Assembly (NCBI GenBank): GCA_049889095.1
Contig: JBLJFK010000005.1
Direction: 5' to 3' (one strand)
Length of the DNA: 64,000 nucleotides
From: Ewingella sp049889095
GTDB lineage: Bacteria; Pseudomonadota; Gammaproteobacteria; Enterobacterales; Enterobacteriaceae
The notes beneath the pieces are model-generated. The model worked only from the letters and a program-made list of their open reading frames with translations, made no database searches and was not told the origin of the DNA. Position numbers and translations under genes: made by a program. Position 1 is the stretch's first letter, and the number at the start of each line of letters is the position of its first letter. Positions 61,682 to 64,000 of this stretch are shown piece by piece.

Positions 61682-62131
61682 ATGTTAATTATAGCGCCCC
61701 TGGATCCTTTCACGACGAGTTTTGACTCATTGCTGGAGGAGAGCAAGCTGGAGGGGCAACGAATGTTGGTGCGCTTGCTTGATAACTGGCATTCGGGGAT
61801 GAATCGCTTCGCTTTGCCTGGAGAGATGCTTAACGGCGTGTTTTCTCTGGATAGCGATCATCAACGGCGTCTGGTCGCTATCGGCGGGCGTAATATTGAT
61901 CCCTACATTAATCAGTTGCGTGCCGGTCGTATCCGTCATCTGTATGTTACCCATGCTTTGCGTCGGCAAGGTGTCGGGCAGTTATTGATGACCCACCTGA
62001 TTGATGGTGCATCCCTTTATTTCGATTACCTGAATACCCATGCGCCGCAATCTGCCTATGCCTTCTACCAAAACCTTGGTTTTGAGCCGGTAAACGGCGA
62101 TGAGAATGTCACCCACCGTTTAATATTTTGA
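61682..62131 (+). CDS. GNAT-family acetyltransferase
   Basis: A 149-residue GNAT with the acetyl-CoA loop LRRQGVGQLLMTHLI (R/QxxGxG) and a C-terminal YAFYQNLGFEP. From the ATG at 61682, behind TGAGGAGAA. The acceptor is unknown. Confidence 0.83.
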   Translation: MLIIAPLDPFTTSFDSLLEESKLEGQRMLVRLLDNWHSGMNRFALPGEMLNGVFSLDSDHQRRLVAIGGRNIDPYINQLRAGRIRHLYVTHALRRQGVGQLLMTHLIDGASLYFDYLNTHAPQSAYAFYQNLGFEPVNGDENVTHRLIF

Positions 62132-62204
62132 ATGTTGCCTTGTCATTTCAATAACATCATTGCGTGGCAGACTGCTTTAACGTTTTTTAAAACAGGGAAA
62201 ATTG

Positions 62205-62990
62205 ATGATCAATAACGATATGTCCTGGCGTTTGGCGAAGGCCAGCCAGATTGCTGCACAGGCAGCCGAACTTGCATTGGGTTATTTTAATCGCCGTGAT
62301 GATATTCAGGTCAGCAGTAAAAAGGTGCAGGACTTTGTTTCGCAGGCCGATGTGGCCGTTGAGCAGTTTATCCGCGCCCAGTTGGCGGAACATTTCCCAC
62401 ATGACGCCATCATTGGCGAAGAGCTGGGTGGCATGTTAACCGATGCGGCATGCTGGGTTATCGATCCCATCGACGGCACATCTAATTTCCTGCGAGGCTC
62501 TCCGTTGTGGGGCGTTTCCCTCGGACTGGTGGAGCATAAACAGCCGATGATCGGCGTGGTCGCTCTGCCGGTTCTCAACGAACAGTTTGCTGCCGAAAGT
62601 GGCAAAGGGATTTTCCGCAACGGGCAGCTTTTCGTGCGCGATGGTCGCTTTGGTGACGTGCAGATTGTTTCGCTGGGTGACAGTTCGGATGACAAGCTTG
62701 ATGAAGCTGCACAATTTTATCAGGGACTGCGGGCTGCGGATTGGTCAGTACAATGTTACCGCTGTACCACGGTCGGCATGGTGTTCGCCGCAAAAGGTAT
62801 TACTGACGGCCACCTGCAACGGCGTACGACACTGTGGGATATCGCCGGTGGTGCGGTGCTTTGTCAGGAAGCGGGGCTGGAAACCGTGGTCAGTTTTGGT
62901 TCGGAAAATATTCGGGATTTATCGGTGGCAGCGGGCACGCCAGGCTTAATGGCAACCGTCAGACCGCTTTGGGATTTGCAGCCAAGGTAA
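62205..62990 (+). CDS. Inositol monophosphatase-family phosphatase (HisN-like)
   Basis: A 261-residue Mg-dependent phosphatase with the family motifs GEELGG (metal Glu), WVIDPIDGTSNFLRG and LWDIAGGAVLCQEAG. The form resembles histidinol-phosphatase HisN of the IMP family, but substrates vary (inositol phosphate, PAP, histidinol phosphate). The ATG at 62205 is chosen over the preceding TTG. Confidence 0.87.
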   Translation: MINNDMSWRLAKASQIAAQAAELALGYFNRRDDIQVSSKKVQDFVSQADVAVEQFIRAQLAEHFPHDAIIGEELGGMLTDAACWVIDPIDGTSNFLRGSPLWGVSLGLVEHKQPMIGVVALPVLNEQFAAESGKGIFRNGQLFVRDGRFGDVQIVSLGDSSDDKLDEAAQFYQGLRAADWSVQCYRCTTVGMVFAAKGITDGHLQRRTTLWDIAGGAVLCQEAGLETVVSFGSENIRDLSVAAGTPGLMATVRPLWDLQPR

Positions 62991-63079
62991 ATTGGCTGGG
63001 TATTGACAAGATTCGAGCGTTAATAGATATTGAATTTAAATTCAAATAATTAACATTTTTATTCACTTGAGAGGTGCTA

Positions 63080-63418
63080 ATGCCCAATCCATTGCTTCCC
63101 GTTGAACAGCAGTTTTATGCTTATAATGAGCACGACCTTGAGAAGTTTGTGGCCTGCTTTAGCGACACCTTCAAAGGTTACCGGATGCCCGCGACTGAAC
63201 CTTCTACCGTCGGTAAAGCACAACTGCGTGATTTTTACGCCAGCCATCGCTTCAATAATCCAGCACTGCGCGCCGAACTGATTTCCCGCTCGGTGCTGGG
63301 TAATAAAGTCTTTGACCACGAGCGTATTCATGGTCTGAACGATCAGCCGCTCGAAAGCGTGGCTATCTTTGAGATACAGAACGGATTAATTGAAACAGCA
63401 TGGTTTTACTTTGCATAA
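63080..63418 (+). CDS. SnoaL-like/NTF2-like protein
   Basis: A 112-residue cone-shaped-barrel protein of the nuclear transport factor 2/SnoaL type (FYAYNEHDLEKFVACFSDTF, then SVAIFEIQNGLIETAWFYF). It may bind or isomerise a small hydrophobic ligand. The ATG at 63080 follows GAGAGG. The gene is 89 bp after the phosphatase stop. Confidence 0.8.
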   Translation: MPNPLLPVEQQFYAYNEHDLEKFVACFSDTFKGYRMPATEPSTVGKAQLRDFYASHRFNNPALRAELISRSVLGNKVFDHERIHGLNDQPLESVAIFEIQNGLIETAWFYFA

Positions 63419-63767
63419 ATCCGCCAAGACGTTGAAGTAAATTTAAAGCGAGGAGTGAGTTGCCACTTACCCTATTTATGATAGCGCTGGTTCAGCCGTT
63501 ATGGCCGTATTTAAGGTCTCGTTAAACTTCCGCAACTCTCCAGACCATGCCTTCTGCGATTTGCGGGCTCAAAGACAAAAAGTGATAAGTGGCGATTACC
63601 TTATACTTTCATTCAATTAAATAACATCCTGAATTTGTCCGGCAACCCTCTGATTACATGATGAAGATCAGCGTTTAACAAAATGAAATATTATTTCATT
63701 TTGCTATAAAGTTCCCCTGATTCCTGCCGTTATCTCTGTTTCCTGTCACTCACCCTGTAGTGTCCTG
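63419..63767. other. Spacer with an AT-rich dyad and a sigma-28 promoter
   Basis: This 349-bp spacer holds no gene. At 63679-63703 a perfect 11-bp inverted repeat (CAAAATGAAAT, loop ATT, ATTTCATTTTG) lies just upstream of the sigma-28 promoter at 63707; it could be an operator or a weak terminator. The rest shows nothing notable. Confidence 0.55.
63707..63733 (+). promoter_or_regulatory. Sigma-28 (FliA) promoter
   Basis: TAAAGTTC, 11 bases, then GCCGTTAT fits the FliA consensus TAAAGTTT-N11-GCCGATAA with two mismatches. It lies 35 bp before the chemoreceptor start, so expression should follow the flagellar late-gene cascade. Confidence 0.88.
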
Positions 63768-64000
63768 ATGAAAAAAATAACCAATCTCTCCGTTCTTGCC
63801 CGTCTGTTGGGTGCATTTGCACTCGTTCTTACCCTGATGCTGGTTCTGGCAACGACGTCGGCCTGGCAGTTGAAGAATACTAATCAGCAGATTGAAGACT
63901 ACCGGGCGTACCGTCTGCCGGGCGTTCAGTATCCGCTGGTGATGCGTGGCACACTGTCTGAGCTGCGTCTGCAACAGGTGCAATACATCGCCTCACCGCA
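63768..64000 (+). CDS. Methyl-accepting chemotaxis protein, 5' part
   Basis: The frame opens at ATG 63768 and runs to the end of the window without a stop. It encodes a basic N-terminus, a first membrane helix (LLGAFALVLTLMLVLATTSA) and the start of a four-helix-bundle periplasmic sensor domain (NQQIEDYRAYRLPGVQYPLV). The ligand cannot be judged from this part. A FliA promoter precedes it, as for chemoreceptors in other enterobacteria. Confidence 0.85.
   Translation, partial: MKKITNLSVLARLLGAFALVLTLMLVLATTSAWQLKNTNQQIEDYRAYRLPGVQYPLVMRGTLSELRLQQVQYIASP

Overview
The window is chromosomal DNA of an enterobacterium (order Enterobacterales). Gene order and protein sequences fit the Yersiniaceae side of the order (Rahnella, Ewingella or Serratia-like), but genus and species cannot be fixed by eye. 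Evidence includes the 3' end of an rRNA operon followed by metA-aceBAK-iclR-metH; the blocks lysC-pgi-psiE-ubiCA-plsB-dgkA-lexA-yjbJ-zur-dusA-pspG-qor-dnaB-alr-tyrB-yjbR-uvrA-ssb; ERIC repeats between genes; and E. coli-like MetJ, LexA, IclR, sigma-54 and sigma-28 sites. There is no prophage, insertion sequence, CRISPR array or tRNA gene in view.

Layout. 1-11.3 kb: 5S rRNA end, metA, the glyoxylate operon aceB-aceA-aceK with its repressor gene iclR, and metH. 11.3-17.6 kb: a seven-gene accessory cassette between metH and yjbB. It holds a UTRA/GntR (PhnR-like) regulator, a periplasmic binding protein, a cytoplasmic NPP/alkaline-phosphatase-superfamily hydrolase, two permeases, an ABC ATPase and a HAD-IB phosphatase. 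It reads as an uptake-and-dephosphorylation route for an unknown organophosphorus compound and runs straight into yjbB, a Na/Pi-family phosphate exporter. 19.3-37.2 kb: mostly core genes (panS, lysC with a lysine riboswitch, pgi, psiE, ubiCA, plsB, dgkA, lexA, yjbJ, zur, dusA, pspG, qor, dnaB, alr). The mal genes that lie between psiE and ubiC in E. coli, and dinF after lexA, are absent here.

37.2-49 kb: a periplasmic cyclohexadienyl-dehydratase-like protein, a broken Lrp/AsnC regulator gene, a YitT-family membrane protein, the aromatic aminotransferase tyrB, yjbR, a GST/flavin-oxidoreductase pair with a divergent LysR regulator, an exported esterase, and uvrA/ssb sharing a LexA box. 49-56.3 kb: an accessory metabolic block with two LysR regulators, a short-chain dehydrogenase, an SMP-30 lactonase-like protein, a Tat-exported amidohydrolase, a tautomerase with an unrecognised partner, and a GST. 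56.3-64 kb: an AT-rich reductase gene, a 47-codon ORF before a RIO-type kinase, two orphan substrate-binding proteins (one ModA-like without a signal peptide, one MolA/BtuF-like), a LysE exporter, a GNAT, an inositol-phosphatase-family enzyme, a SnoaL-like protein, and the start of a chemoreceptor gene behind a sigma-28 promoter.

The most promising candidate for an undescribed system is the 11.5-17.6 kb organophosphorus cassette. Other points of note are an ERIC element placed between the lysC promoter and its riboswitch, the remnant Lrp gene, the paired orphan binding proteins, and a possible unannotated transcript between pspG and qor.
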